A DNA stretch of 64,000 nt from Zeugodacus cucurbitae (lineage: Eukaryota > Arthropoda > Insecta > Diptera > Tephritidae), in the NCBI RefSeq assembly GCF_028554725.1, contig NC_071670.1, positions 38,372,001 to 38,436,000 on the forward strand, read 5' to 3'. Below the pieces are notes generated by a model. The model was given only the letters and a program-made list of their open reading frames with translations. It was not told the origin of the DNA and ran no database searches. Numbering within the stretch: the first letter of the stretch is position 1; every line of letters starts with the position of its first letter. Below are positions 12,351-25,789 of this stretch, piece by piece. A program made the position numbers and the translations under genes.

Positions 12351-13060
12351 CCCTGAACAGGGTATATTAACTTTGTCGCGAAGTTTGTAACACCCAGAAG
12401 GAAGCGTCGGAGGCCCTATAAAGTATACACATAAATGATCAGTATGTTGTGCTGAGTCGATTTAGCCATGTCCATCTGTCTGTCCGTCCGTCCGTCTGTC
12501 TCCCTGTATATATACGAACTAGTCCTTCAGTTTTTAAGATATCGTTTTGAAAAGAAGCTTCTCATTTTTCGGAACTGCCGATAACGGACCACTATACCAT
12601 ATAGCTGCCATACAAACTGAACAATCGGAATCAAGGGCTTGTATGGAAAACTTCCGCATTTTACTACATATCTTCACGAAATTTGGTTTGAGTTATTGCT
12701 CATAGAAATAATTTAATCTCCGAAAAAATTGTTCAGATCGGTTCACTATAGTATATAGCTGCCATACAAACTGAACGATCGGAATCATGGGCTTGTATGG
12801 AAAAATTTCGCAATTTTTGACATGGATTACTGCTTAAGGTAATAATATAATCTCCGAAGAAATTGTTCAGATCGGTTAACTATATAACCTTAATGTTTCT
12901 AGCAAACAACCCGGCTAAAAAAGAATTTCTTCTTTTTTTTACTTACTTTTTCTTACGTCTTTAGATTTGCTTAAACGCACAGTTACTAAAAGAAATGCAC
13001 CTGTGAAGGGTATATTAGCTTTGGTACAGCCGAAGTTAACGTTTTTTCTTGTTTGTACCT
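12351..13060. repeat. Interspersed repeat with GTCCGTCC block and internal duplication
   Basis: It begins with ATACCCTGAACAGGGTAT, a perfect short palindrome. It contains CTGTCCGTCCGTCCGTCTGT near 12479 and two direct copies of a segment around ATAGCTGCCATACAAACTGAA (near 12600 and 12757). It ends near GGGTATATTAGCTTTGGTAC. This organisation is typical of an abundant noncoding repeat in higher flies, but I cannot place it in a named superfamily. It directly abuts the 42-bp array. Confidence 0.65.
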
Positions 13061-15240
13061 AAAATAAAATAACGAATATGAGCTCACCGAAATCGTTACA
13101 TTAGAGGTATGGAAGCTATAGAGATGAAATAATTATTGAATTTTACCCATTTTTGGCACAGAGATACAATTTATAAGAAAGTAAAAAGGAGGTCGAATGT
13201 TTGAATTCTGGGGCCTTGAAAAGTTTTTTGGACTCATACTTAATTTCTATATCGCTTTTAGTAACTGAAAGATATATGCAGGCAATCAGGCAACCCTATA
13301 AATAGTTGTTAAAATTGCGTCCATACCGACCGATATGAAAGGGATAAAATTACCGCAAAGAACGAATCTGTTATATTTTTGGGTTATACAGAAATGATGT
13401 AATTAGATATTTGTGTATATAGGAAGATATAGACCGAAGGAGATGTAGTAAAAATTTCACCTCTGTGCTAATATGAAAATCTAGTAAATATTATGTCTCA
13501 GATTTGGTACCTTTCCAACAATACTCGGGTGTACGTAATCAGAACAGACCCGGATTTTTACGGCCAAAGACTATCAATTCACAATTATTTGAGAACTATT
13601 TTCTGTCTATTCAATTCAGCGCAGTAGTTTGTGAGACATAAAATGTCTCCTATTCGTTGGAGACACATAGTCTAAATGTTCAAATGCAAAATATCGTACT
13701 TTTAACAGTTTTCAACAATGTCGTCTATCAATATCACGGTACTACAGCTCAAAAGCTATTTTGTTACCTACACCTACAACTTCAAACAGCTGACTGCTTG
13801 AGTACAAATTGAGCTGACTGTGCTGAAGTATAAGAAAATACGCGTGTCAACAGCGCTGTTATTAAATTGTAAAACTGTTAATCCGTAAGAGAGAAATTAG
13901 TCCTTCTCCTTCACCAGTTTCTCTATTCACTCACTCAAACTGCAAACTGTTACGAGTGAGCATGCGTGAGCATAAGCACTTGTTGCAATGCTCTTTAACA
14001 AAAAGCATTACAGCGCCTGTGACGCGCCAACGCTATGTTGCCTACAATTAGGCCCTCGAGCACGTTCTCTTGTTTATTTTTGTAATATTTGTGGAATTTC
14101 TACTAAACCAACAATCCACATTGACTCTTCTTCACATCCGTACTTTTTCAGCGCAGTAAAAGTCTCAATGTCGCAGATATCGACAGACCTTCGAACATAT
14201 TTCACTGTCAATTGTCAGCGTGTCGCGACAAACTGTAACTAATGATATATGCACAAGTCTATATACAAATATGTATGTATTTATGTAGACGGCGATAAAT
14301 AGTAAAGTGCGCATAATATTAACTTGTTTTGCTGTAACCAATGAGACAGCTTGTTGGCAGCTATTAACTCATAAGGGAGTTTTATTAACTTATTGGCGCT
14401 TTGGTGCCAATCGGTCGATTGCTGCACGGACTGTATATGTTGCTGTATTTTAATTAAGTTACGCTTTCTATGACAGACACCTGGTGCTTCAGGAGGCTAG
14501 CGAAATTTACTTTTATTCATGCGTTATGGTCCTAGTTTATTTTTGTTGCTTTAACATAATTTACTGTCATTTGAACAAGTAAGGTCGTTTTTGAATATAA
14601 ATATAACTGAGTAAATGTGTTTATTTTTCGAGTGGAGAAAAAAGCTCCATATGCCTAAATCAGTTTTTTTGGACTGATATGAATTTATCTCACTTTATCA
14701 ACTGACAATAGCCACAAACGTTGGTAGGTTGGCATTTGTATAGTTACATGTTATGGAGATTTACTCGTAATCTTATCGCCTTGTCGACCACCTGTACACC
14801 TTTCTTATTTGTTTATTTTATCTGGGTTTCGTTTCACTACAGAAGTACGTACAGAATAGCGTATATGTATGTACATGTGTAGTAACTTGAATAAATACGC
14901 GCATACAAGCATGACAATAAAATTTTATCGTTTTATTCTGTTGCCTCTCCTCTACTTTGTTAACAATAAACGGACATTTTTATGTGCCCCAAATTTAGTA
15001 TATAACAGAAATTTATTCGCAAACCTCTTTTAAGATAATTTATTTAATAAATGATGTTAAACATTATCTAAATGGGCTACTATATCAGCTGGGTGAAACA
15101 TTAAACATGTTAAAACATATTTCCTGAAACGCAATTATTAAATAAAAGTTTAATTTTTATAAAATTATTTGAAATTGTTGTAAGCATCCTAGGCAATATT
15201 ATAAACAATATTATAAACAAATTTAATAAATAACATCGTG
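13061..15240. other. Noncoding interval with weak repeat similarity
   Basis: A GGGGCCTTGAAAAG block near 13211 is shared with the repeat at 20183-21295, so the left part is probably degraded repeat. I recognise no gene. The open frame near 13988-14242 has no identifiable domain. Confidence 0.45.
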
Positions 15241-15479
15241 GTCTATAGTTAGGCGTAGTTGCACTACTTATTACTCGTTTTCAGGAGTCTTTCTTGACGA
15301 ATCCGAGGCCAAGGTAGTTCCATGCCCGCAAGGATCGATCAGAAGAGAGCAAAAGTTACAATTTGAACAATTAGCTGAGAACAGATCGAAAAATTCAATC
15401 AAATGTACCAAAATATGATAAGATAAGAACTCGGGTTAAATAGATCCAGGGAAATTATTTTCAAGCGTACAATTACTAT

Positions 15480-15830
15480 CACGGGGCATTGGCCATTTGG
15501 AGAACATGCAATGAAAATGGACATGCCCTATAATAACATTTACCGCGGCTGTGAACTAGAAGGGAATTAATTTAATAATTTTCCATTTGCTTTGTGAATG
15601 CACAGCCCTATCGCAGATCCGACACAGGACTCTTGGAATCCAACCGACATCAAACCTTGAACGGATGTCTACTAACAGTATATCGAAAGAACAAAATGGT
15701 TTGAACGGAAAGATGAAACGTGATAGCAGTAAAATATTAGGTCCACGATTAGTGTATCAAAATAGCACATCTAGTCCTAATTCAGTCCATAAAATATGTG
15801 GCTGCACTCCAACCTACCTACCAACCTAAA
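15480..15830 (+). mobile_element. Degenerate 3' end of an RNase-H-type non-LTR retrotransposon
   Basis: The plus strand encodes a tail resembling the cysteine-containing C terminus of R1/Loa/Jockey-type polyproteins (LLCECTALSQIRHRTLGI), preceded by an ITGHWPFGEHA-like stretch in another frame. It ends in AACCTACCTACCAACCTAA, like the CCTAACCTAA-type ends of the elements at 29718 and 38296. Coding integrity is lost. The boundaries are approximate and the upstream limit may lie near 15270. Confidence 0.5.
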
Positions 15831-18748
15831 TTCTTCATTTCAGTTCTTTGAGATTTTCCAAATATTTTTCAATTTTGATCGATGATGGTAACCCTTTACT
15901 TTTTAAATATATATTTAAAAAACATTTATATAACCAATTTGAGCCAAATCGGGCAAGGGATTAGTGAGTTAGCTGAGATATAGCTAAATAATTTAACCAC
16001 ATCGTTACTCGTAAGAGGTATGGGTTTTCACTTATTTAGCTCTCAATAAAATTAATGCACTCTGCATATAAAATTCGATTAATAATTCAATTAGAAGTTA
16101 AGTTTTTCATAAAGATATTCACTTCCCAAGTTAATACTAATTCATTCATTCTCTGCATACGCAAGCAAATTATTTGTTCTTTTAGAAGTAAACATTGAGC
16201 TTATATAACCTATGCTGAAAAGTCTTCCGATAAATCTTTCTTCTTTCATATTAAGCAATTGTTCTTTACATATCTTGTGACGAAAATCGGGCAGTAGTTT
16301 TTAAATATGTTTAAGTACTAGGGGCAACCAACTTTAAGACATGGAAATTTTAGTAAATTTATTGTAGGCAGAACTCTATCTCTGGTATATCTCTCACTAA
16401 ACGCGGGCATATATATTGGCACTTTAAAATAGTTTATAGACTTTAGAAAAATCGTTTAATGTCATTAATACACTTTAACAACCGAGGGATGACTATGACT
16501 AAACAAATTGAAGATTCAAAGGATGGTTTAGCATTCAACACACCTTCAGCTTCCGAACTGGGCCTATTTCTTCAGATGCTTATAATTTGTGTTTTTCTTA
16601 TTGAGAGTAGAGGCCAATACACTATTTTATATAAATATTTACAAAAATAGCACAACGAAGTAAACCACTTTATTCAGTCGTATAGTGTAAGTAAGGTATT
16701 TCCCATTTCAGTTGAACCATAGCAAATAAGAAAGGAAAATTACATAATAAATTAAATAGAAGCACGACTACTAGTGTAAAGAATATCACATTTTCAAAGA
16801 ACATCACTGACGGTGTACTTCCGAGTAATACGGTCCCAATGAGGAGTTCCAATGTACCCACACACCGATCTCTATGGTAGTTGAAGCTGCGGTGTATTGT
16901 TGTATTGTTTGATGGCATTGTGCACTTTATAATACACTCATAAAGTGCCGCCGGCAGCTTGTCAAAGTGTGGTTCACACACATGTGCTAATGTGTGTGCG
17001 TAAATACTTATGTATAAAGACGGGCTTACGAAGTATGTGATTGCATTTGTTTGTTAGCGACCGCCTGTGGTGTGATATTAAAACGACGAAGTGCATCAAC
17101 AGATTGGCAGGTGTTGCCGCCGCTGTAGCTGTGTTGTGCCCATAAGCAGATTGTGTTAAGCAAGTGTGAAAAATTCTCGCATAACCACTTCGTAAGTGGT
17201 TGCAAGAACAGATGTTCCACTTGTTCATACATTGTACATACATATGTGAGATGTGTGAATTCCTTGAAGGACAACATTGTGATAGGACAACTTTGTTTGT
17301 CTGTTAGGCTAAAAGCACGTGGAAACTTTGTACCGCTTTATAAAATTGTTGAAAGAAGAAATTCTCCGTACCAAAAGAAAACGGTATAAGTTAAAATACT
17401 TCCATCGAGAATCAGCTTCAAATTCTATAAGTGGCACACATATGTGCATCCTTAAGTGCTACCTATACAGTACCGAGTGCAACAGGTGCAATTTTAACTT
17501 CAGGCTTTTAGTGCTCTAAGCATATTAAAAACCAATTTAAGCACTCTAAAACTAAACCAACTGCAATTTGTATTTCCCCCCCCAACCGTTCCTTTCAAAA
17601 TTTTTAATGAAATACCCTTCAGCCAACCACATTAAATTTGACTTGCCACAAACTAATCTAATTATTATTGGCAATTTCAGACAATTTCGGTTGCATTAAC
17701 TTGTGCCCAATAAACGATACACCCACCCATACAACTGCTGCACACTTAATGCACTCTCGCCGAACCTAACTCACTACATAATTGAGTAATGCAGATACCG
17801 TGGCGTATACGCAACCAAAATTTAATTAGTGTACACAACCACAACGCTAGCCAAACAATTCAGTTGTTGTCGTTTGTTAAAATCACTATCTAAATGCCAA
17901 ACCGTATTACAAAGAGCGCTCAAGGCCGTTTAAGAAAAACAAATGCACACAGCAAACAACAAACAACAAAATTTGGGGAATGTTTGTATAGTGGGTGTAG
18001 TTGTGTGCGTGCTGTGGTGAGAGTATTCAACGCAAAAGATTTTCGCTACACGACAAAGCAAACAGCGTATCGTTTATGCTTTGCACTGCAGCTTGTGCAT
18101 ATTCAAATCCGTGTAATTTGCCACTGTTTGCTCTCATTTGTAATACATAGTATGTAAATGACCGATATGGGTGAGTGCTTAAGTGTGCTGTGGTCAATCA
18201 AGCAATGGTTTTTATTAGACCTTGACTTTTTGTTCCTTACACTGTCAAATTTGAAGCAAAATTATCTCATAAGGCATTGGTCAGGACCATTGAGTATATT
18301 ATTAGGCGTTAGACTAATTAATTATAATAAAAGCATCCGTGAAGATATAAAATATAGTCTGGACGATAGACCAAATCATGAAAAAAATCCCTGGGACAAG
18401 TGCAAAATAATTCGAAATCGCTCCAAGATAAAAAAAAGTTTTTCGTAAAACTGTTTTTTCCAAGTCGATTGTCAAGATTTATCGATAACTTATCAACCGA
18501 ATTTGTTAAAATTTCAGAATAATTAAATTTTCATTTTTTTGCATCACCTAAGTTCTAGTTTACGTCTTTTTTATACAAGTCATATATATCAAATTGATCC
18601 AGATGATGAGCGAGTTAAAATGAGGATGTCTGTCCCTTCATCCGTCCGTCCGTCCGTCTCCCATAATAGGTTCTTTGTAAATATATATCATACCAGTATA
18701 GCCGTATTACTCAAATTTGCTGCAAAGTTACACAAAAACAAAATTTTG
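15831..18748. other. Noncoding interval
   Basis: No supported gene. Several short open frames between 16459 and 18448 lack domains. A TCCGTCCGTCCGTC block near 18640 marks a fragment of the same class of repeat as at 12351 and 20183. Confidence 0.45.
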
Positions 18749-18976
18749 TCATGACCTGGGGTCTTACTATGCGCATGTATGTGATTGGCGTTGAAACCGT
18801 TTAGCCGGTTATAGCCGAATCGATGATAGCGCGCCACTCCTCTCTTTCAGTTGGAGACTTACTATGTGTACTGTATGTTTTTTGGGTCGCTAAATCCGAT
18901 TCCGATGTCAGGTTTTGTCGTACACCGATTTTTAAATTCATCGGAATACACATAGTACGACCTCCAGGTCATGACA
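18749..18976. mobile_element. Fold-back or MITE-like element with about 24-bp inverted ends, carrying a tiny RTE insertion
   Basis: The left end, starting GTCATGACCTGGGGTCTTAC at 18749, is matched in reverse complement at the right end near 18950-18976 (GTCATGACCTGGAGGTCGTA). Inner sequence TACACCGATTTTTAAATTCATCGG adds a further small hairpin. No transposase is visible, so it would be non-autonomous. The left arm is split by an RTE fragment at 18772-18857. Confidence 0.65.
18772..18857 (-). mobile_element. 86-bp RTE-like 3' end (copy 3) with 9-bp TSD
   Basis: The direct repeat CTTACTATG lies at 18763-18771 and 18858-18866. Between them is only the last roughly 70 bp of the RTE family (GTGATTGGCGTTGAAACCG, then AGCCGGTTATAGCCGAATC) plus a short tail. 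This is an extreme 5' truncation. The tail resembles that of copy 2 (CACATACATG on the minus strand). Confidence 0.78.
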
Positions 18977-20182
18977 AACATTTTTTTTTTTTTTGTGGCT
19001 ATGTTATCCTTCATCACTTCGTCATATGATGGGAAAATATGTGAAATCGAGTTATAATCATGCCCACCATCCATACAAAGTTTATGTAGAATATTACTAA
19101 AGTTGTGTTAATTCTCTAACGAAAAACACTCGAAATTTTTGGTTTAGGATTACCCATCGTCGAAATCGCAATATATCTTTGCAAAGATCTATATAGCGAA
19201 CATGACCGCAACGCCTATGACTGATTTTTTACCGAAAATATCTGTAAATCTTTCATATATTCTACAGAAATTCAGAGGAAATTTATTCCTATCCTCTGTA
19301 TCAAAATCGGGAAAAGTTGAGTATTTACTTCTCCCATCTCTCATATATATAATATTAGGATTTAGCATATGTGACAACGGCAGAGCTTTTAAACATTTCA
19401 GTAATCCCACATCAAATATGTATCTTTGAGACAATAAAAGGTTTGAACTAAATATTTCATTATTTACATTTAAAAAATATTGAAAACAGACCGTTTTTTT
19501 CATAGAAAACACCTGTAACCACTTAAGCTTCGAAAAGCTCGAAAGTGTTAAGGCAGTAGTCTGCTTCAGAAGCCGAAAAAAACGTTTTTTAGCAATTTTT
19601 TTTGAAAGGGAAGGAAATTATTGCGGTAAACGGAATTTTAAGTCGATAGTGTACTATATTTAAGACTTAAAAAACAATATTTATTATTAAAATATAAATA
19701 TGATGGAGGTCGTGCGATGCATCTGAAACAGTCGAACCTAATTTTAATTTTTTAATTTTTATAAGTTTCTTTCCTTTATGAACTAAAAAAATACCGAAGA
19801 AGTTATAAAATTCCAAATTTTTTCGAAGTTTGAAAAAAAAATTCACTTTTTTAAGAAAAAAAAAAATTGACTTAAAGTTGCAAAACAAGTAGTTTAAATA
19901 ATACTTTTGTCCAACTTTTTTAGTTCAAATAGAAGAAAATTTAATACTGAAGCTAGATCACTTTGGTTTTTTTCGATCGGACATATATTCTGGCACCGTT
20001 TTCTAACACTTGTGAAAATGAAAACTCGAGAAAACACACTTTAAAGGTCTGCCTGAGCATTCGCACCTGCTCGACGCTCGGCCACAAAAACTGCTCTAGC
20101 TTCGAAAATATGTCGAATTGGCCTCTGGAATTTTAAAGACATATTCTTGGATAGTTTTGGAAGAGATTTAAAACAAAACAAA
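18977..20182. other. Noncoding interval
   Basis: AT-rich and homopolymer-rich. No gene or classified element is seen. The minus-strand open frame near 19189-19512 has no recognisable domain. Confidence 0.5.
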
Positions 20183-21295
20183 AACAAGTAAGGAAAGGCT
20201 AAGTTCGGGTGCAACCGAACATTTTATACTCTCGCAATTTATTTAGAGATTTATCTATATTTTCGGTGAAAAATTACCCTTAGGCACTGAGTTCTTCATG
20301 TTTGATATCAGGGGCCTTGAAAAGTCATGGTCCGATTTTGACAATTTTTCCACAAGTGATGTTACAGCTCAAATACAGTATTTGTGTAAAGTTTTATTTC
20401 GCTATCTTTATCGGTTCCTTATGTATACATTATAAAGTGAAAGAATCAGAAGGATTCAAAATTGAGTTATATGGGAAGTAGGCGTAGTTGTGAACCGATT
20501 TCATCCATTTTCCACACGTGTCATCAGGGTGCCAAGAAAATATTATTTACCGAATTTCATTCGAATCTGTCGAGTAGTTACTGAGTTATGATTTTTGACC
20601 CATAAGTGGGCGACGCCACGCCCATTTTCCATTTTGTAAAAAAATCTCAGTGCAGCTTCCTTCTGCCATTTCTTATGTAAAATTTGGTGTTTCTGACGTT
20701 TCTCGTTAGTGAGTTAACGCACTTTTAGGCATTTTCAACCTAACCTTTGTATGGGAGGTGGGCGTGGTTACTATCCGATTTCTTTCATTTTTGGACTGTA
20801 TAAGGAAACGGCTAAAAGACTGCAGATAGTTTGGTTTATATAGCTTTATTGGTTTGCAAGATATATACAAAAAACCTATTTGGGGGCGGGATCACACACA
20901 CTTTTCAAAAAAAATTACATTCAAATGTGCCCCTCCCTAATGCGAACCTATGTTCCAATTTTATTTTCATAACTTTATTTATGGCTTAGTTATAGCTCTT
21001 TATGTGTATTTGGCAGTGGTCCGATTCCGCCCATTTTCGAACTTGACCTTCTTATGGTGCAAAGGAATACGTGTTCCAAGTTTCATTAAGATATCTCAAT
21101 TTTTACTCAAGTTACAGCTTGCACGGACGGACAGACGGACGGACAGACAGACATCCGGATTTGAACTTTACTCGTCACCCTGATCACTTTGGTATATATA
21201 ACTCGTTTAGTTTTAGGACTTACAAACAACCGTTATGTGGACAAAACTATAATACTCTCTTTAGCACCTTTTGTTGCGAGAGTATAAAAATCGAT
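20183..21295. repeat. Interspersed repeat (about 1.1 kb) with inverted ATTTTATACTCTCGCAA ends
   Basis: ATTTTATACTCTCGCAA at 20221-20237 faces its near-perfect reverse complement at 21274-21291. Outside the left copy is AAGGAAAGGCTAAGTTCGGG, also found inverted near 26145-26175. An interior GGACGGACAGACGGACGGAC block lies near 21124. I know this pattern as a very abundant tephritid repeat, but its class (non-autonomous DNA element versus other) is unresolved. Short open frames within it are not genes. Confidence 0.7.
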
Positions 21296-22678
21296 TTTTT
21301 GAAGCCTGTAAAGCAGACTACTGCCTTAAAGGTTCAATCATTCAATATGAGCCAATTAGGCTCATATTCAAAATTTGTATTGGAAAGTGTACGGGAACTA
21401 TGTTTGCTAATTATTTCTAAAGAACAAAGATCGCAATATCTTTATGTTGTACCAGGGCGAGATGAACATCAAACTTTTACATATTTCGCAAATTTCTGAT
21501 CGGCACAAGACGCTTTGTCGATAAATTATGGTTTAAATTAACTTCTGATCTTTTTTAGCACTACGAAGAGCGGTAATAACAAAGCCCAAGTTTGAACTTT
21601 TGATCGGCCCTAATATCTAAATATTCAAATATATAATATAATATTCAAAATAAACTAGAAATAAATCCTCTAGCTTCAATAAGTTTTAGAAAAAAAGTCA
21701 TAAATGTTTACAAGTGCGATTAATTACTATTTTCTAACTTTCGACCTAAATACAATTCATTTAAAATTTTCTCTACGTCCTTTAGAAACCTTCAATACTC
21801 TATACATACATATATGAAGAGAAATCAAAGCCAAACCTTGACCTTCACAACCACCAGCCAGATATGCTGTTGAAACTCTGTAAGCAGACTGATTTACTTT
21901 TGCCGCCTTTGTTGAATGCCAATGCCACAAAATCAATCAACATTTCATGAAAATAAGTAATTTTTCCACTTAAGCACTTTTCACTTGACAACCCCTCGAC
22001 CGACATGCGGCGTCAAACGGTGGCGCACAGCAAAAGCCAGCAAATGAGCGCGTTAAATGTAAGTGATTGGGTGCATGCCAACACAGTTCAATTTATTTGT
22101 AAGTAAGTATATACATTTGTATACACGTGCCACCGCCCTCAAATAACTTTTAAAATAACCATCTGAGTATGGGTGTGTTTTGTAGAAAGAAACAAGATTC
22201 TCGAGTGCAATAAAATTTAATGAAATTCTGTTGAGTGATTGAGAGTTGCTGAAATGTTTAGCACGCAACAAGATAAAAAGTAGCAATTAATTCTAAAACT
22301 CTCATGAGGAAATGTATCGCAACTAATGATGTAACAATTAACGATTTAAACTTGTTGTAATTAATGGTTTTAGTTAATTTTTATTGTATCGTGAAAATGA
22401 TAAATATTATCGTGTCTTATAGCAATTTGGATTTTCACAAATACTTTTTTTCTACCCACAGTTATGTATTCGATTAAGAATATGAACATTGCATATCAAA
22501 TGTCAGTTTCCAGAGTAAATAGTATGTGAATCTAGACCACGACACCTCTGATTTTATAGCACAAAAGGATGTTAATTTAGTCAGTAATCCACATAATAAA
22601 CACTGATATATCTTCTGGTGAAATCAAGTATTTCGATGCATGGATATTGACTCCTTGTCGACTCTCCATGAATTGGCA
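21296..22678. other. Noncoding interval
   Basis: No gene recognised. The region is AT-rich with scattered short open frames that lack domain content. Confidence 0.5.
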
Positions 22679-22720
22679 AGTAGCCAATCGAACAAACTAT
22701 ACCAGATGGTCAAACAAACA
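22679..22720. repeat. Short dispersed repeat shared with 29091-29120
   Basis: About 40 bp (AGTAGCCAATCGAACAAACT then ATACCAGATGGTCAAACAAA) recur near 29091 with about three differences. It lies beside a reverse-transcriptase relic here, so it may belong to the same element. Confidence 0.6.
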
Positions 22721-22899
22721 GACAAAACCCCTTTGTGTCAAAGAGTGATTGCAGGAGGAAATGCCTACATGATTCCACATCACCTTACTCCAAACAGCTT
22801 TGACAACTTGCATCTGACACGATCCCTAGTATCATGTAGTCTATGTATACCTATTATACAATGTCCAGTAAGCACAGCTCAGAGATCACTGGGCTAAGC

Positions 22900-23480
22900 G
22901 ATGAGCCTTCCTAAGAAAAGCAGTTCGAAGGACCACCGAAAACCGAAAGTGGACTATGGACTGATAACTTGCTACCACTCCGTTGCCAATGTTACTGAAG
23001 CACCCTCTCTTGCAAGCTCCGCGGTGTCCGGATAGCAAAGTAGCTTGAAGCTATTGATAAAGAGGTTAGACACTTCTTAAATAGCCTAGCGTAATGCCAT
23101 CGTTTCAAAAGTTAGTATTGACGCCCTGTTCTCAGAGTGAATGCGCTCTCTACCAATAGCTAATCTGCATTCGTATAAGGCTACCGACGCTTTCCTCATT
23201 CCCTTCTTAATGTTTGGCTTCCACTCCAGGGCTTACCCTATCCACGGTTTGTAGACTGGGGCCTCTCAGTTAGAGGAAGGTGGCGTTTGGGATTTTGTAC
23301 CTTAAAATGACTTCAGTTGTACCAGGAAATGTGGCTAATTCCCATATGAGCGCCCAGTGGGATTTATCGTCCAAAGTTAGACTTAAGGTTTAAGCGAGGG
23401 CACCGAAAACGGATTCCGGTCTTACATTGTTGAAGGCTCCCTCGATGTCGAGGATGGTGCCAACGGGTTAATCTTCTTTA
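22900..23480 (-). mobile_element. Reverse-transcriptase relic of a non-LTR retrotransposon
   Basis: On the minus strand, bases near 23459-23400 translate as TILDIEGAFNNVRPESVFGA. This is the RT motif with the first catalytic Asp, in the form typical of R1/Loa/Jockey-type elements. A stop follows, then the same frame continues as SHWALIWELATFPGT and VILRYKIPNAT, which fits the downstream RT region. Later motifs are not visible because of frame damage. The copy is dead, its boundaries are approximate, and it may extend down to 22679. Confidence 0.65.
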
Positions 23481-25221
23481 TGAGAGTTTCCTACAGCCAC
23501 GACACTACCTGCCTTTACAGTAGGCGTGTTGAACACTGTGTTGAGTACTGATTCATGAACTTCTCCAATTTTCATAAGAAACGTGGAATGGCTAATGGAC
23601 CTGAAAAACAACTTGATATCATTGAAGATAGCGGCTATTGCGAATTGAAGCCGTCGAATCGAATGACTTCTCATTTCATAAGGAAGATGTTTTGTAAACC
23701 AGGAACTCCATCGAAAAACTAAGGATCACCAAGGGTACCTAATTAGATATCTAATCAAAATACTATATTTTGTACTATTATTTTACTGAATAGCATGATT
23801 TCCATAATTAATTCGTAAAGTTTCTACCAATGTCAAAAACAAAAATTTAAAAATTTCTGAAATACGCCGTTGTGTGGCAAGTACTTTGATTTATCTTTCC
23901 AAATATGAATATCCATAAATGTTGATGCGAATATGTGTGTGCGCATGTAGACGTTTGTAATGCATATTAGCTTTGTGTCTGTGCATTACTCATGTTGCAT
24001 GCCACATTTCATGTGGAATAAGCTCATTTACGCCTTTTGCTGCACAACTGCACAATCAAAGCAAACAAGAAAAACGCAGGCAAAAACAAAACGACAAACA
24101 AAGCAAAAACAAATGTTAACAAACTCCGGAAGAGAGCCGTTGCAAGGATCGCCTTGTCGTACGGACAAGTTATATAAACATACACACATGCATAAAAGCC
24201 GAACGTGCAATGTTGCATAAGCAAACACAGATATGCAAAGTTTGCAATAACAACAACATGTGTAAGCAACTGCACATACTCCACAAACAAGCAAACAGTT
24301 GTGCTTTTACTGTTGATTTGTTGAATGTTGTTGTTGTTGTTATGTAGCATATGCACAGGCGTGTTAACATGTGCCGGCAAAAACTGTGTATTAGCTCTTG
24401 TCTATGTGTGCTTTCTTATTTTCTTTATTTGTAATATTCTTTTGGGATTTTCTTTTCATAGCCGAAAACTTTTCAATCATGCATTTTTATATGCGCAAAT
24501 AAAGGATGAAAGAACTTCGAAATGAAAGTTGAAATTTTTAGTCAAAACTTCAATTACTTCACTATTCTTATGTCTTCTATTACTAAAAGTAATCTTTTAA
24601 CGAATAGCACGTCAATAAGTGCTCTACAACTACAACTTACTAAACACCTTCTTCTTTAATGAAAAACAAATCAAATTTTATTAAATCAATTAACACTTTA
24701 GGTGATAATTCAATTATTTTCATGTCGAGGCATATACATTCACATACATACATACCCACAACTCATACATTTATATTTATATCGACAATTATATCACTTA
24801 ACTACTGTTGGAATGCAAGATATTTGGGTTTACGTATATATGTATATGCGCATGGCTCCTATTAGGAGCTATTGAAGTTTAGTTTGAAAGGGTAGCTTTC
24901 TAAATAAAAATAATTACAATGCGAGACAGTTATATATGGGGAACAAAAGATTTTTTTCTTTTATCCTTTCAAAATGGCTGCTCAAAATAATTTTTTGGTC
25001 CGAAACAAAAAGAAATGTTTTTTAGGACATATTAACGAAAAGGATAAAACTATTAAATTAAAAAACAAGTATGCATTTCAATCTAAAATTAGCCATTGAA
25101 AAAAGTCAGAATTTAGGGGTATCTTGTGACATTTTTGATCCAATCCTTAACCTTCCCTTAGTAATGTAGAGAAAGGCCTCACCAAACGCCTTCAGACGAA
25201 TGGGACAAATACTTTTTGAGT
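23481..25221. other. Noncoding interval
   Basis: No supported gene. Overlapping frames near 24024-24380 on both strands are low-complexity artefacts of an A/C-rich plus strand. Confidence 0.5.
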
Positions 25222-25281
25222 TACAACACGGGTAGTTTTATACTCTCGTAAAAATGGTACAGAAGAGCTGCACTCAAATTG

Positions 25282-25282
25282 G

Positions 25283-25313
<31 letters not shown>

Positions 25314-25555
25314 GGCGTAGGAACCGCTTTAAGCGATTATAGCCGAATCCACCAGAGCGCGGCACTCATTCCTCCGTTTTTGCTTTTTGGCGCCAACTGG
25401 AAACACCAAGTGATGCCAGGTCACTTTGCACTTGGTCTTTCCACCGGAGTGGAGGTCGTCCTCTTCCACGGCTTCCTCCAGCGGGTACTGCATCGAATAC
25501 TTTCAGAGCTGGAGTGTTTTCTTCCATCCGTACAACATGACCAGGCATGGGCAAA
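25282..25555 (-). mobile_element. RTE-like 3' fragment (copy 4) with a (TA)n tail
   Basis: A run of alternating TA at 25282-25310 leads directly into GTTGGCGTAGGAACCGCTTT, the 3' end of the family read from the other strand. The minus strand encodes GHVVRMEENTPALKVFDAVPAGG, SRGRGRPPLRWKDQ and SSWRQKAK, the same C-terminal region as at 5611-5964 and 36560-37045. Homology stops near 25555. I could not find a clean target-site duplication. Confidence 0.75.
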
Positions 25556-25789
25556 GTCTTAGCAGGTGCTAAAAGAGCGTAAGTGATCGTATACGTACAC
25601 ACACCAATTGTCACTAACACGCACAAGCGAAGAGCGTAAAACGAGCACCTACGATGGGACAATACGATAAATAAACGACGATAAAATCAGTCTGCAATCA
25701 GCAGTTGACTGTGCAGGTCGATGCGGACGAAGTTGTATATTTTACGTATGAAATGAAAACAATTTTTTCATTATAAAATAGCTCTAAAT

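Noticed and set aside
16670..16981. 103-codon minus-strand frame with hydrophobic end as a gene or receptor exon
   Set aside because: No family motif and no flanking exons with compatible splice sites.
24024..24380. Hydrophobic minus-strand frame as a membrane protein
   Set aside because: Several overlapping frames in this stretch look hydrophobic because the plus strand is A/C-rich; no splice or domain evidence.
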